A stretch of DNA of 64,000 nt, taken from positions 1-64,000 of the forward strand of contig NZ_JADEUG010000016.1 in assembly GCF_015163665.1 (NCBI RefSeq). Direction: 5' to 3'. This document shows positions 52,794 through 63,018 of the stretch, piece after piece. Source of the DNA: Xenorhabdus sp. BG5 (GTDB lineage Bacteria; Pseudomonadota; Gammaproteobacteria; Enterobacterales; Enterobacteriaceae). Numbering within the stretch: position 1 is the first letter of the stretch; each line of letters begins with the position of its first letter. The translations under genes were made by a program, and so were the position numbers. Below the pieces are notes generated by a model. The model did not search any database. It saw only the letters and a list, made by a program, of their open reading frames with translations, and was not told the origin of the DNA.

Positions 52794-53345
52794 ATGACCT
52801 CACATCATTATCAACAACTGATTGAAATTTTTGATAATTGCTTTAGTAATGACTATAACACCCGTTTGATAAAAGGTGATGATGAGCCTATTTATCTGCC
52901 CGTAGATGATGAAGTTAACTATAACCGAATCGTGTTCGCCCACGGATTTTATGCCAGTGGATTACATGAAATTTCTCATTGGTGCATTGCGGGTGAAGAG
53001 CGTCGTAAACTGATCGATTTTGGTTACTGGTATTGCCCTGATGGGCGTGACGCCCAAACTCAGGAGAAGTTTGAAAAGGTAGAAATTAAACCCCAATCGC
53101 TGGAGTGGTTATTCTGTGTAGCTGCGGGATTTCCCTTTAATGTCAGTTGTGACAACCTTGAAGGCGATTTTGAGCCGGATCGCCTTGCTTTTCAGCGGAA
53201 AGTGCATGTACAAGTCATGCAATACCTTGAAAATGGGATACCTGCACGCGCTGCACGCTTTATTCAAGGTCTGCAATCGTTCTACAATACGCCCCCACTA
53301 AAAGCAGAGCATTTTCCTTATTCGGAAGATCGCTTTGCTAATTAA
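52794..53345 (+). CDS. epmC: EpmC, elongation factor P hydroxylase
   Basis: 183 residues with the EpmC/YfcM pattern: IVFAHGFYASGLHEISHWCIAGEERRKLIDFGYWYCPDGRD (about 43-83), where the two histidines of HEISH are likely iron ligands. It hydroxylates the beta-lysyl modification of EF-P. Its place before yfcL is as in E. coli. Confidence 0.93.
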   Translation: MTSHHYQQLIEIFDNCFSNDYNTRLIKGDDEPIYLPVDDEVNYNRIVFAHGFYASGLHEISHWCIAGEERRKLIDFGYWYCPDGRDAQTQEKFEKVEIKPQSLEWLFCVAAGFPFNVSCDNLEGDFEPDRLAFQRKVHVQVMQYLENGIPARAARFIQGLQSFYNTPPLKAEHFPYSEDRFAN

Positions 53346-53366
53346 ATTGATGTTGAGGAAAAAATA

Positions 53367-53642
53367 ATGCTCGCAGAGTTTGAAACACGCATTCTGGCGC
53401 AAATTGATGATATGGTTGAACAGGCCAGTGATGATGAATTATTTGCTGGTGGTTACCTCCGCGGGCATCTGACATTAGCTGTTGCTGAATTAGAGCAAGA
53501 AGGTGCAAATACGATCGAACACCTCCATCAGCGTGTTGAAGAAAGCATCCACAAAGCCATTAAAGTGGGAGAACTGACTCCACCAGATCAAGTTTTGGTT
53601 TTGGCAACCTGGCAAAAACTGCTGGATGGTGCAAGAGACTAA
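53367..53642 (+). CDS. yfcL: YfcL family protein
   Basis: 91 residues, acidic and helical: MLAEFETRILAQIDDMVEQASDDELFAGGYLRGHLTLAVAELE. The family is small and of unknown function. It probably shares a transcript with epmC (21-base gap). A terminator follows at 53670. Confidence 0.9.
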   Translation: MLAEFETRILAQIDDMVEQASDDELFAGGYLRGHLTLAVAELEQEGANTIEHLHQRVEESIHKAIKVGELTPPDQVLVLATWQKLLDGARD

Positions 53643-53669
53643 TTCTTTAATATAAAAATAACTTTATTT

Positions 53670-53698
53670 AGGGCTATTCATATAGCCCTTTATTTTTT
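53670..53698 (+). terminator. rho-independent terminator of epmC-yfcL
   Basis: AGGGCTAT (53670-53677) pairs with ATAGCCCT (53682-53689), followed by TTATTTTTTG. Confidence 0.85.
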
Positions 53699-54346
53699 GC
53701 TCGGACTGAGTAACACCCTATCTTCAATGACAAAAAAATGCGTAGCGCATCTCAATAATGAGAATAAATAGTGATGATTAAATCTTTACTGATCTTTTTA
53801 TAGTAAATATAAAGTAAAGTTATCTGGCGGTTAAATTTATCCAAAATATAGCTTCAAGCACTCTTTGCCGGAACAATGTTGTTATATACTAATCGCCTTT
53901 CAAGATGCGTTTTATATCTCCCTGCTTCAACTTGAAGTTGGATTGGTATATTAAAATAATTAGGGTGTTAATATATTGAATGAAATTAAATATAAATGAT
54001 GCCTAAAATAATGACATTCTATTTATTATCTTAATCTAAGAAGATTTTTTTATGTCACGTTAAAATGATGTATAAATATGTTAGGTTTTAACGAATGTAA
54101 GTGTAATTATTTATCTTTTATTTTAAATAATCATGTTATTAATGGAACGACTGATGATTAAAATAAATAATGATGATAAGCTTTAGGTCATGATATACAA
54201 GGAAATAAAGAGACTTTTACTTAACTAACTTATTGAAGTAATGGAAATATTTCTAAGTAGAAAATCAATAAGAGTTCATATTAAAAAACAGATAAATTCC
54301 TCTTGGTAAGTCAAAATTAGAAAAGGATATTTCAGGAGATAGTGAC
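53699..54346. other. AT-rich gap after yfcL
   Basis: About 650 bases without a convincing gene. Apart from the short inverted-repeat element at 53885-53950, no RNA structure or mobile-gene remnant was recognised. It may hold the promoter of the coiled-coil gene at 54347 (AAGGA and AGGAG lie just upstream). Confidence 0.4.
53885..53950. repeat. short inverted-repeat element, internally deleted relative (66 bp)
   Basis: Starts TATACTAATCGCCTTTCAAG and ends CTTGAAGTTGGATTGGTATA. These are good inverted copies of each other and match the ends of the elements at 40639 and 50594, without their internal GC-rich hairpin. Confidence 0.75.
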
Positions 54347-54889
54347 ATGAAACTAGGAAGAAACTTTGTTCAAAGTGGTTACAGAGGGTATGCTGAAAAT
54401 AACAAAGCACTTTTATTACCTGAACCTATAAATTATGACGTATTAAGATTTGCTGAGAAAAAATCGATGAATATAACATTGGAAAAAAGCGTTGAAAATC
54501 TGGAATCAGACGTTGCTCAAATCAAAATGGATGTTACTGTTATAAAATCAAACTATGCAACAAAAACGGATATTGAAATGGTTAGTTCACTGATTTACAA
54601 GGAGATATCATCTGTGCGTAGTGATATGTCGTCGCTGAGAGGTGAAATAGCTTCTATAAGTAATGACGTATCAACCTTGCAGAAGGATATGATAGCTGTA
54701 CGTGGTGAGATATCTTCTATACGAGGTGATATCTCATCTATACGAGGTGATATCTCATCTATACATCAGAGAATATCAACTTTAAATGAGGAGCTATCCA
54801 ACAAAATAGTTGCTCAAACCAAATGGATGGTCACAATGATGTTTGGTTTTTCTGGTGTCATTATTGCAACAATGAGGTTTATGATTTGA
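54347..54889 (+). CDS. coiled-coil protein with C-terminal membrane anchor, unknown
   Basis: 180 residues. Residues about 45-155 form a heptad coiled coil built in part from tandem seven-residue units: [30 protein letters not shown]-terminal hydrophobic segment ([19 protein letters not shown]) anchors it. Layout resembles XhlA-like or small chemosensory-type membrane coiled coils, but no family fits fully. The gene is AT-rich, absent from this place in E. coli, and overlaps the acetyltransferase gene downstream. The 21-bp DNA repeats (54700-54762) suggest length variation. Confidence 0.65.
   Translation: MKLGRNFVQSGYRGYAENNKALLLPEPINYDVLRFAEKKSMNITLEKSVENLESDVAQIKMDVTVIKSNYATKTDIEMVSSLIYKEISSVRSDMSSLRGEIASISNDVSTLQKDMIAVRGEISSIRGDISSIRGDISSIHQRISTLNEELSNKIVAQTKWMVTMMFGFSGVIIATMRFMI
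54700..54762 (+). repeat. three 21-bp tandem repeats inside the coiled-coil gene
   Basis: ACGTGGTGAGATATCTTCTAT (54700-54720) is followed by two identical copies of a 21-mer starting ACGAGGTGATATCTCATC (54721-54741 and 54742-54762). Each unit encodes one heptad, so gain or loss keeps the frame. Confidence 0.9.
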
Positions 54890-55428
54890 ACACAATGCCT
54901 TCTATTCGCTTAACACAAAAATCAGATGTCAGCCGATTACCCGCAATAGAACGTTCTGCTGCGAATTTGTTTAGGTTTATACCTGAGTTGGCTTGGATAG
55001 CCGATGGTCATGTGCAAACAGAGCAGCAACATTTGGACTATATTGTGCAAGGCAATAGCTGGGTTGCCCTTAATGAAGATGCTCTGCCTGTTGGTTTTAT
55101 TTTAGCTAAGCCGTTAGATGATGGGTTACATATTATGGAGCTTTCAGTGCATGAAAATTGGCAGAGAAAAGGTATTGGAAAGGCATTGATTGAAAAAGTC
55201 ATGCAGGTTGCTGAACAGCGCCATCTTAACGCTGTGACATTGACAACTTTTCGTTATGTTAACTGGAATGCACCTTTCTACCATAAATTGGGGTTTGAGA
55301 TCTTAGAGTTACAGCAACTTTCTGAGTCATTACAGCAAATACGGCAAAGTGAAATCGATTATGGATTTGTTGAAGAACAACGTTGTGCAATGAAACGTTT
55401 GCTTACTGTGACCACTATACCTAAGTAA
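54886..55428 (+). CDS. GNAT-family N-acetyltransferase
   Basis: 180 residues if TTG 54886 is used, chosen because GAGG lies nine bases upstream; ATG 54895 is the alternative. The core [30 protein letters not shown] contains the acetyl-CoA-binding QRKGIGKAL, and [19 protein letters not shown] is the usual GNAT C-terminal strand-helix. Substrate unknown. Its start overlaps the coiled-coil gene stop, so the two may act together. Confidence 0.85.
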   Translation: MNTMPSIRLTQKSDVSRLPAIERSAANLFRFIPELAWIADGHVQTEQQHLDYIVQGNSWVALNEDALPVGFILAKPLDDGLHIMELSVHENWQRKGIGKALIEKVMQVAEQRHLNAVTLTTFRYVNWNAPFYHKLGFEILELQQLSESLQQIRQSEIDYGFVEEQRCAMKRLLTVTTIPK

Positions 55429-55481
55429 CTTACTGAATTTGAAAATGATATCGATTTGGGGAATAAAAATCTTGGGGTTTA

Positions 55482-55510
55482 CACCAGACATATTTTTCCC
55501 ATGTCTGGTG
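55482..55510. terminator. hairpin between convergent genes
   Basis: CACCAGACAT (55482-55491) pairs exactly with ATGTCTGGTG (55501-55510). It lies between the acetyltransferase and the convergent mnmC gene. The T-run lies in the loop rather than after it, so termination strength is uncertain. Confidence 0.55.
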
Positions 55511-55526
55511 CACAACATAAACTACT

Positions 55527-57575
55527 TTAAGGTTTTTCTGTTCTTACCGCTTTGCCACGTAATAGCTTTCTAACCCAAAAGCGATTTGGGTGTAAAGCCG
55601 CTAATGTTTCGTCATCAAGTGGGGGAGGTTCCCCGAAAATTTGGCTAGCCAATAATTCTGCGCTTAAAGGAGCAGAACATAATCCACGTGAACCTAACAC
55701 ACCAAGAACAAATAAATCTGGATAACAAGGAGATTCTTCAATCATCTTATTCGTGTTTATTTGCAGAGATAAATTTGCATATTTATCCATAAGCTCACTG
55801 AAAACAGGAACATTCCCGACCATTGGCATATGATCCCGGATGACACATCGAATACCTTGGCGAGACTTTTCTTCTGAAATGTCAACTTCCTGTGGCCAAT
55901 CAACATCCGGGAAACATTTTAATAAACGGTCCCGGTTTTCTTGTTGTTCGATAGAAGAGTACCGTGTATCCAACTGATTGCGTTGATAACTGGCACCGAT
56001 GCAGTGATATTGGTTATTAGGATTAACGGGAGTCATGTAGCCATCGTAACACAGTACGCTTTTCAATTGGCTTAGGCTATCTGTAGTTGGAATATGGCTA
56101 ACCTGACCGCGAACAGCGGTTACAGGGAGTTTTTTAGTCTGTTCAAATTGTGGCAGACAGTGGCCATTGGCAATAATGACAATTTTGTGATCCTTGCATT
56201 GCAGGTTTTCCTTATGTTCAAACTGCAATTGCCAGCCGTTTTCACTTTGAATAAGCTGAGTTACTTTATGATTAAAATAAACCAGCATTCCGCGTTGTTC
56301 AGCCAGTTTAATTACTGCTTGAGTCAGTTGTGCGGGGTATAACCATCCTCCTTGTGGATAGTGAATGCCATCATAATTCACATCTACTCCACTGACATGG
56401 CTTAATTGGTTGCGGTTCATACCAAGCGCAATGTCTTCTGGCCATGCTGTCCGTAGCATTTTGCTGATTTTATTTGCGCTTTTTTCATCATAAGCTAATT
56501 GGCTGACACCACACCATTGATGGTCAAACGATACATTTTCGTCAATTAATTGATCGTACTGACGGCGGGCAAAAGTAAATGCTGATGTAAAGAAGCGTTC
56601 TAATGGATCGTCATTGCCATTCAATAGGGGATAAAGAGCCCCTTGTTGATTGCCGGATGCATTTTGGGCAGGTTGGGCATCCTGGCAATATAGCGTGACT
56701 TTGGCGCCACGGCGCAATAGGGCAAGTGCGGTCAGTGCACTGGCAATACCGCCACCGATGATGGCAATGTCATCGGTACAGGTAGCGGTTTTGCGAGAAA
56801 ACCAGGGTGCATAAGGTAAGTGAAGCTGGCCACTTGATGGAGATAAGGTGCCAGTTAGCATCTCTCTTTTACGCCCAAAGCCTTTAACCTTAGTGACATT
56901 AAAGCCTGCTGCCTGCAATCCTCGGCGGACTGTTCCGGCAGAGGTAAAGGTCGCAAAAGTCCCTTCAGGACGACAAAATTTTGCCATTGCAGCGAACAGC
57001 TGTTCACTCCACATTTGTGGATTTTTTGCTGGTGCAAAACCATCTAAAAACCAGGCATCAATTTTCCCTGTCAGGCTTGAACTTATTTTCGGTAATAGAT
57101 CATTTACATCGCCAAACCAAAGATCCAGGGTAATAGCGCCATTATCCAGAATTAATCTATGGCAGCCCGCCAGTGGTAAGGGCCATTGTTGGTATAATTG
57201 CGCAGAAAACGCCTTAAGTTCTGGCCAACGTTGGTGTGCTGTTTTCAGGTCAGATGGTTTTAATGGGTATTTTTCAAAACTGATATAATGTAGCCGTTTT
57301 AATGCAGCTTCAGGATATTGTTGTCTAAAATGAGAGAAAGATTGACAAAGTGTCAGGAAATTCAATCCAGTACCGAATCCAGTTTCTGCAATAACACACT
57401 CTGGGCAGGAATGCGTATTAAAACGTTGAGGAAAATGATTGCCTTTCAAAAATACATATAATGTTTCTTCCAAGCCATCTTGATTTGAAAAATAAACATC
57501 ATCAAACTGCTCTGAAATGGGGGTGCCCTGCTCATTCCAGCTTAGGGTTGCGTTGCTGATAGCACTGCTTTTCAC
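55527..57575 (-). CDS. mnmC: MnmC, bifunctional tRNA mnm5s2U biosynthesis enzyme
   Basis: 682 residues from GTG at 57575. The N-terminal methyltransferase ([23 protein letters not shown], then [30 protein letters not shown]) is fused to a C-terminal FAD-dependent oxidoreductase starting [21 protein letters not shown] (about residue 270), with [16 protein letters not shown] near the end. It finishes 5-methylaminomethyl-2-thiouridine at the tRNA wobble position. It is divergent from fabB as in E. coli. Confidence 0.96.
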   Translation of the reverse strand: MKSSAISNATLSWNEQGTPISEQFDDVYFSNQDGLEETLYVFLKGNHFPQRFNTHSCPECVIAETGFGTGLNFLTLCQSFSHFRQQYPEAALKRLHYISFEKYPLKPSDLKTAHQRWPELKAFSAQLYQQWPLPLAGCHRLILDNGAITLDLWFGDVNDLLPKISSSLTGKIDAWFLDGFAPAKNPQMWSEQLFAAMAKFCRPEGTFATFTSAGTVRRGLQAAGFNVTKVKGFGRKREMLTGTLSPSSGQLHLPYAPWFSRKTATCTDDIAIIGGGIASALTALALLRRGAKVTLYCQDAQPAQNASGNQQGALYPLLNGNDDPLERFFTSAFTFARRQYDQLIDENVSFDHQWCGVSQLAYDEKSANKISKMLRTAWPEDIALGMNRNQLSHVSGVDVNYDGIHYPQGGWLYPAQLTQAVIKLAEQRGMLVYFNHKVTQLIQSENGWQLQFEHKENLQCKDHKIVIIANGHCLPQFEQTKKLPVTAVRGQVSHIPTTDSLSQLKSVLCYDGYMTPVNPNNQYHCIGASYQRNQLDTRYSSIEQQENRDRLLKCFPDVDWPQEVDISEEKSRQGIRCVIRDHMPMVGNVPVFSELMDKYANLSLQINTNKMIEESPCYPDLFVLGVLGSRGLCSAPLSAELLASQIFGEPPPLDDETLAALHPNRFWVRKLLRGKAVRTEKP

Positions 57576-57693
57576 AATAATGCCTGTACTGTTGATAACA
57601 ATAATAGGTGGATTTTAACGGTCTTCGTTTAGTTGCACCACCCATGGCAAAGCTTCAAAGTTGAGTCAAGATCAATTTTTCCTTGAATTTTTA

Positions 57694-57710
57694 ACCTGAT
57701 CGGACTTGTT
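57694..57710. promoter_or_regulatory. FadR-like activator site before fabB
   Basis: ACCTGATCGGACTTGTT matches about 11 of 14 FadR consensus positions. It lies directly beside the FabR-like palindrome. In E. coli FadR activates and FabR represses fabB. Confidence 0.55.
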
Positions 57711-57711
57711 C

Positions 57712-57729
57712 AGCTTACAAGTGTAAGCT
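57712..57729. promoter_or_regulatory. FabR-like palindrome before fabB
   Basis: AGCTTACA AG TGTAAGCT: perfect 8-bp arms and a 2-base centre, of the FabR operator type AGCxxACAnnTGTxxGCT, 51 bases before the fabB ATG. Confidence 0.7.
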
Positions 57730-57779
57730 AAAGTGCAGGTGAATAAATCCCGCAGGTAAACATATTGATGAGGTAAGTA

Positions 57780-58994
57780 ATGAAACGTGCAGTGATCACC
57801 GGTCTGGGTATTGTTTCTAGTATTGGTAATAACCAGAAAGAGGTGCTGGAATCTCTGAAAGAGGGCCGTTCCGGGATAACTTTCTCAGAAAAATTTAAAG
57901 AAATGGGCATGCGCAGCCATGTTTGGGGGAATGTAAAACTGGATACTTCTGGTTTGATTGACCGCAAAACTCTACGTTTCATGAGTGACGCATCGATTTA
58001 TGCTTATCTGGCAATGGATGAGGCAATTAAAGATTCCGGCCTGTCCGATGAACAAGTTTCTAACCTGCGTACTGGATTGGTTGTCGGTTCAGGAGGTGGC
58101 TCTCCCTATAACCAAGTCGCTGGTTCAGATGGCATGCGTGCCCGTGGGTTGCGTGGCGTTGGGCCTTATATGGTCACACGGGCAATGGCTTCTGGCGTGT
58201 CAGCATGTTTGGCAACACCGTTTAAGATCAAGGGCGTCAACTACTCCATCAGTTCTGCCTGTTCAACCTCTGCACATTGCATCGGTCATGCCGTTGAATT
58301 AATCCAACTCGGTAAACAAGATATTATTTTTGCCGGTGGTGGTGAAGAATTAAGCTGGGAAATGGCTTGTGAGTTTGATGCAATGGGAGCACTTTCCACT
58401 AAATATAATGAAACACCAGAACAAGCTTCCCGTACCTATGATCAAAACCGTGATGGTTTCGTGATCGCGGGTGGTGGCGGTATTGTCGTTGTTGAAGAAT
58501 TAGAACACGCATTAGCCCGTGGTGCGCATATTTATGCTGAAATTATCGGTTATGGGGCAAATTCAGATGGTGCAGATATGGTCGCGCCTTCTGGAGAAGG
58601 CGCTGTGCGTTGTATGAAAATGGCATTAGACGGTATTGAAGGTGGAATCGATTACATCAATACCCACGGAACTTCGACACCAGTTGGCGATTTGAAAGAA
58701 CTGGAAGCCATTAGAGAAGTTTTTGGTGACAACACACCTGCCATTTCCGCGACTAAAGCGATGACAGGACATTCATTGGGTGCAGCGGGTGCCCATGAAG
58801 CGATTTATAGTTTGTTGATGTTAGAGCATGGCATTATTGCACCAAGCATTAATATTGAAGACCTGGATGAAAAAGCACAGGGCATGGATATTGTTACTGA
58901 ACCTACCGAACGCGAGCTAAGGACAGTGATGTCCAATAGCTTCGGGTTCGGTGGTACAAATGCATCCCTGGTGATGCGCAAGTATTCAAACTAA
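57780..58994 (+). CDS. fabB: FabB, beta-ketoacyl-ACP synthase I
   Basis: 404 residues. The catalytic triad is in [10 protein letters not shown] (Cys about 161), [11 protein letters not shown] and [11 protein letters not shown]; the C-terminal [13 protein letters not shown] is also typical. It elongates acyl-ACP and is required for unsaturated fatty acids. Upstream FadR- and FabR-like sites fit the known dual control. A repeat element and terminator follow. Confidence 0.97.
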   Translation: MKRAVITGLGIVSSIGNNQKEVLESLKEGRSGITFSEKFKEMGMRSHVWGNVKLDTSGLIDRKTLRFMSDASIYAYLAMDEAIKDSGLSDEQVSNLRTGLVVGSGGGSPYNQVAGSDGMRARGLRGVGPYMVTRAMASGVSACLATPFKIKGVNYSISSACSTSAHCIGHAVELIQLGKQDIIFAGGGEELSWEMACEFDAMGALSTKYNETPEQASRTYDQNRDGFVIAGGGGIVVVEELEHALARGAHIYAEIIGYGANSDGADMVAPSGEGAVRCMKMALDGIEGGIDYINTHGTSTPVGDLKELEAIREVFGDNTPAISATKAMTGHSLGAAGAHEAIYSLLMLEHGIIAPSINIEDLDEKAQGMDIVTEPTERELRTVMSNSFGFGGTNASLVMRKYSN

Positions 58995-59017
58995 TTTTTT
59001 AAGTAATAAAAAACTTA

Positions 59018-59090
59018 TATACGCGTTACCTTTCAAATTGCTCACTATAAGACAACATAACTCATTGTTTCTTGAAGTGAGATGGGTATA
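59018..59090. repeat. degenerate inverted-repeat element after fabB
   Basis: Starts TATACGCGTTACCTTTCAA and ends TTGAAGTGAGATGGGTATA, weakly inverted and related to the ends of the three elements at 40639, 50594 and 53885. Confidence 0.55.
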
Positions 59091-59125
59091 GCCAATCCAT
59101 TGATTATGTGGATTGGCTATTTTTA
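59091..59125. terminator. terminator between fabB and tctA
   Basis: GCCAATCCA (59091-59099) pairs exactly with TGGATTGGC (59109-59117), followed by TATTTTTATT. It serves fabB and lies just past the stop of the convergent tctA. Confidence 0.85.
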
Positions 59126-60634
59126 TTAAGGCGCCGTGATTTTATTGCGGCGTTTATTAATGATGCGCAGAATGGGCGGAATAACAATGACTAATACCGC
59201 CAGAATCAGCAAAACTTGTGTGATAGTACTACTCCATAAGATCTCAAAATCTCCATTGCTGATTGAGAGTGCCCGTCGTAGGTTTTGTTCCAGCATTTCG
59301 CCTAAGACGAAACCTAAAATCAGTGGTGACATTGGGAAATTCATTTTTCGCAGTATATAGCCGAAAACGCCTAATCCGACCATTAACATCAAATCAAAAG
59401 TGGTGCTGTGGATGGCATATACGCCCACTGCGGAAACGATAGCTATTGCAGGAACCAAAAACCACATTGGGATACTGAGCATACGGGTAAATAACCCAAT
59501 CATCGGGATGTTCATGATCAGTAATAAAATATTAGCGATCAACAAAGCAGCAATAAGCCCCCAGACGATATCAGGCTGTTCGGTGAACATGGTAGGGCCA
59601 GGGGTGATGTTGTAGAGTGTCAAAGCACCCAGCATCACAGCGGTTGTACCTGAGCCGGGTACACCGAGAGTCAGCATAGGGATAAATGAACCACAGGCTG
59701 ATGCGTTATTCGCAGCCTCTGGTGCAGCGACACCGCGGATATCACCTTTACCAAATGAATCACTGTTACCGCTGATCCGCTTTTCTGTCATGTAGGTTAT
59801 TGCACTGGCGATTGTCGCCCCTGCACCAGGTAATATTCCCACAAAAAAGCCAATGACTGAGGAGCGTAAGGTTGGTCCTACACACGTTGCCGCTTCTTTC
59901 CGATTGAAAAGCAGGCGCCCTGTTTGGCTAATGACTTTTTGCCCCGCAGAAGTACTCTCCAGCATCAATAAAATTTCACTGACTGAAAACAGCCCAATAA
60001 CGACAACTATGAATTGAATACCATCGGAGAGATGCACGTTATTAAAAGTGAAACGATAAACGCCGGTGTTGGCATCCACGCCCACGGTTGCCAAGGCCAA
60101 ACCGATTAAGGCGGCAAGGAGTGATTTTATGGGATTTTGGCTCATCATGCTGCCGAGACAAGCAATAGCAAATACCATGAGTGCAAAGTATTCAGCCGGT
60201 CCGAAAGCTAAAGACCACTGTGCCAAAAGTGGAGCAAATAAAATGATACCCATGATAGCCAAGAGTGAGCCACAAAACGAACTAACGGCAGAGATAGAGA
60301 GTGCAACGCCCGCTCGCCCCTGTTTTGCCATCGGGTAGCCATCAAGCGTTGTCATAATGGCAGCGGCATCTCCCGGTACATTCAGTAAGATTGAAGAGAT
60401 ACGGCCGCCATATTCACAACCAATGTAGACAGTTGCCAATAAGATCAGGGCAGATTCAGCGGGTAATTTTAACGCAAAAGCCAATGGCAGCAGAATAGCC
60501 ACCCCATTTATAGGACCAAGACCGGGCAGTAACCCAACAACAGTACCGATAAAACAGCCTATCAATGCAATGACCAAGTTTTTGGGTACTAATGCGACTT
60601 CAAAACCATGGCTCAGATAAATCCAAGTATCCAT
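59126..60634 (-). CDS. tctA: TctA, large membrane subunit of a tripartite tricarboxylate transporter
   Basis: 502 residues with about 11-12 membrane helices and the TctA (DUF112) motifs: VGLLPGLGPINGVAILLPLAFAL (33-55), GRISSILLNVPGDAAAIMTTLDGYPMAKQGRAGVAL (about 76-111) and GAGATIASAITYMTEKR. It forms the channel that moves a carboxylate such as citrate with sodium or proton. It is the last gene of tctCBA. Confidence 0.95.
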   Translation of the reverse strand: MDTWIYLSHGFEVALVPKNLVIALIGCFIGTVVGLLPGLGPINGVAILLPLAFALKLPAESALILLATVYIGCEYGGRISSILLNVPGDAAAIMTTLDGYPMAKQGRAGVALSISAVSSFCGSLLAIMGIILFAPLLAQWSLAFGPAEYFALMVFAIACLGSMMSQNPIKSLLAALIGLALATVGVDANTGVYRFTFNNVHLSDGIQFIVVVIGLFSVSEILLMLESTSAGQKVISQTGRLLFNRKEAATCVGPTLRSSVIGFFVGILPGAGATIASAITYMTEKRISGNSDSFGKGDIRGVAAPEAANNASACGSFIPMLTLGVPGSGTTAVMLGALTLYNITPGPTMFTEQPDIVWGLIAALLIANILLLIMNIPMIGLFTRMLSIPMWFLVPAIAIVSAVGVYAIHSTTFDLMLMVGLGVFGYILRKMNFPMSPLILGFVLGEMLEQNLRRALSISNGDFEILWSSTITQVLLILAVLVIVIPPILRIINKRRNKITAP

Positions 60635-60644
60635 TGTTGTCTCC

Positions 60645-61076
60645 TTAGCTGAGCCAACTGCCGACGGGCAGAGTGACTTCTAACAGACGATCAAAAGCAA
60701 AAAAGAGTGAACTACCGAGAACTAAACCGGAAATAGTTGCAGCAAGGAGTGTGGCGTTAAAGAGTCGTGCCACACAGATAGTCAATAACGTGGTTGCGAG
60801 TGGAAAACCCAACCACTCAAATGACCATGCATAAATGGTTAGTGTGGCAATCAATAAAACTAAGCGACGTAACACGTGTGGTGCTGGCCAGTAAACGGGA
60901 TCCGGTTTTTTAAACAGCAACAGTAAAGCACAAAGTGCCATTAATGAAAGAATAGCCATTGGAAATGGGCGAGGACCCAGAGGTTCATAGCTATATTCAC
61001 TATGGATACCCCATCCGATGACCAGTCCTATTCCACATAGCACCAGCCATACAGTAGCAAAGATACGATCGCTCAT
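60645..61076 (-). CDS. tctB: TctB, small membrane subunit
   Basis: 143 residues with four membrane helices and the SYEPLGPRPFPMAIL motif typical of TctB between the first two. It lies ten bases before tctA. It is required for transport together with TctA. Confidence 0.92.
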   Translation of the reverse strand: MSDRIFATVWLVLCGIGLVIGWGIHSEYSYEPLGPRPFPMAILSLMALCALLLLFKKPDPVYWPAPHVLRRLVLLIATLTIYAWSFEWLGFPLATTLLTICVARLFNATLLAATISGLVLGSSLFFAFDRLLEVTLPVGSWLS

Positions 61077-61089
61077 GATGCTATCCCTG

Positions 61090-62064
61090 TTATTTTGCTA
61101 AACCAAAGGATTTGGCCATTTCATGGTATTGAATAACTTGTTTTTTCACATAGTCATCCAGCTCTTTGCCAGTCATATTGAATTCAAATAATCCGCGTAG
61201 TTCACGTTGTTTTTTGAATTCATCAGATTGTTGGAGTTTTTTAAAGGTATCTATCCACCATTGATATTGTTCATCAGAGACTTTGGGTCCCATGTAAAAA
61301 CCACGAATAATTGGCCAAACCAGGTCGTAACCCTGTTCTTTTGCTGTTGGAATTTTTGCCAGATCGCCGTCTAAGCGTTTATCGGCATAAACAGCAAGTA
61401 TGCGAATTTTATCGCCATTGAGATAAGGTAAGGTTTCACTTAAATCACCGGATACGACTTGGATATGATTACCCAACAGGGCGGTGATAGGTTCACCACC
61501 ACCTTCAAACGCGACATAGCGCATTTTGCGGGGATCGACACCAACCTCTTTTGCCAGTAATGCGGTTTTCATCCAGTCTTGACTACCGATGGAAGCCCCT
61601 GCACCAAACACAATACTATCGGGCGCTTTTTTAAACGCCTCCATCAAATCTGTCAGCGTTTTGTAGGGAGAATCCTTGCGCACCGCAATCATGCCATAAT
61701 CTGTACCGACACTGGCGAGCCAGCGTACATCATTGACGTTGTAGCGACCAAATTTGCCTTGAGCAAGATTCAATAAGGAACCGCCGGAAAAGGCGACGAC
61801 AGTACCGGGTTCCGCGGGTCGTTGGGCAATAATGGCATTATAGGCAACTGCACCGACCCCGCCGGGCATAAATGTCACCCGCATGGGAGAATCGATAGTT
61901 TTAGTTTCTAATAGTGAAATTTGGATAAGTTTGCAGGTTAAATCAAAGCCTCCACCGGGTTTGGCGGGTGCAATACATTCGGTTCTATTGGGAGCAGAAG
62001 TTGCAAAAGCGCAGGAGCAAATAAACAGGCTTGCAGCGGTTAATAATGTTTTAAAAGTTCTCAT
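61090..62064 (-). CDS. tctC: TctC, periplasmic tricarboxylate-binding protein
   Basis: 324 residues with a signal peptide ending SCAFA (about residue 21). TTT/Bug-family motifs: ECIAPAKPGGGFDLTCKLI (29-47), VTFMPGGVGAVAYNAI and ASIGSQDWMKTALLAKEVG. It catches the carboxylate in the periplasm and delivers it to TctAB. First gene of tctCBA, divergent from tctD. Confidence 0.95.
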   Translation of the reverse strand: MRTFKTLLTAASLFICSCAFATSAPNRTECIAPAKPGGGFDLTCKLIQISLLETKTIDSPMRVTFMPGGVGAVAYNAIIAQRPAEPGTVVAFSGGSLLNLAQGKFGRYNVNDVRWLASVGTDYGMIAVRKDSPYKTLTDLMEAFKKAPDSIVFGAGASIGSQDWMKTALLAKEVGVDPRKMRYVAFEGGGEPITALLGNHIQVVSGDLSETLPYLNGDKIRILAVYADKRLDGDLAKIPTAKEQGYDLVWPIIRGFYMGPKVSDEQYQWWIDTFKKLQQSDEFKKQRELRGLFEFNMTGKELDDYVKKQVIQYHEMAKSFGLAK

Positions 62065-62349
62065 TTTTATTCCTCACATAGCACCAGTAAAGGGTATAAA
62101 TGGTAAATTTCTGGCGCCTGTTTATTTATAAAAACGAAACCTTTCAATTACCTTTCATTAACAATAAAAGTTGTCTGGATGTGACCTCAATCGCTTAATT
62201 TGCGTAGTGTTTTACATAATTGTGTTAATTTGTTGTTTGATTTTATGTTTTTTTGTTAACTCCTAAGCAATTGCTCAATCTTAATATTGCAATTATGTGA
62301 TATCTCCGCTTTATTTCTCTGGTTAATTTTTAACAATAGGTATTATTCA

Positions 62350-63018
62350 ATGCGGCTCTTATTAGTTGAAGATCACCCAGAATTATCACATTGGTTACAG
62401 AAGGCATTGAATAATGCTGGGTTTGTGGTTGATCTGGCGGAAGATGGTATCGTGGCAGATCAGCTTTTGCAGACTGAAAATTATGCGTTGTTGATTCTGG
62501 ATGTGGCTTTACCTAGGTTGGATGGTTTGTCTCTGTTATCGCGGTTGCGTAAGCGTGGTCAAAACTTACCCGTGTTGTTATTGACTGCTAAAACAGAAGT
62601 TACGGATCGTGTGAAAGGGTTGAATTCCGGTGCCGATGATTATTTAACCAAGCCTTTTGATTTTCAAGAACTGGAAGCCCGTATTCGTGCGTTGTTGCGT
62701 CGTAGTTCAGCTATACCCCAAGAGGTACAGAAATTTGGTTCATTGACTTATGAAGGTGAAGGGTATTTTGTGCTGAACAATGTACCATTGGCACTGACTC
62801 CCAGAGAATTGTCTGTGTTAGCAACACTATTTCATCGTCGAGGGCGTCCGGTTTCTAAACAGCAGCTGTTTGAGCAGGTGTTTTCCCTATCAGATGAAGC
62901 CAATCCACAAAGCATAGAACTGTATGTTCATCGGTTACGAAAAAAATTATTCAACAGTGATGTAGAGATCAAGACATTGCGTGGGTTGGGATATCGGTTG
63001 GAGCGGTTGACACAATGA
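62350..63018 (+). CDS. tctD: TctD, OmpR-family response regulator
   Basis: 222 residues from ATG 62350; a longer frame from 62287 is less likely. Receiver domain: LLLVEDHPE, LLILDVALPRLDG (phosphorylated Asp near 51) and LTKPFD. DNA-binding winged helix: PLALTPRELSVLATLFHRRGRPVSKQQL, ending in LRGLGYRLERL. With TctE it activates tctCBA in response to citrate-type substrates. Overlaps tctE (ATGA). Confidence 0.95.
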   Translation: MRLLLVEDHPELSHWLQKALNNAGFVVDLAEDGIVADQLLQTENYALLILDVALPRLDGLSLLSRLRKRGQNLPVLLLTAKTEVTDRVKGLNSGADDYLTKPFDFQELEARIRALLRRSSAIPQEVQKFGSLTYEGEGYFVLNNVPLALTPRELSVLATLFHRRGRPVSKQQLFEQVFSLSDEANPQSIELYVHRLRKKLFNSDVEIKTLRGLGYRLERLTQ

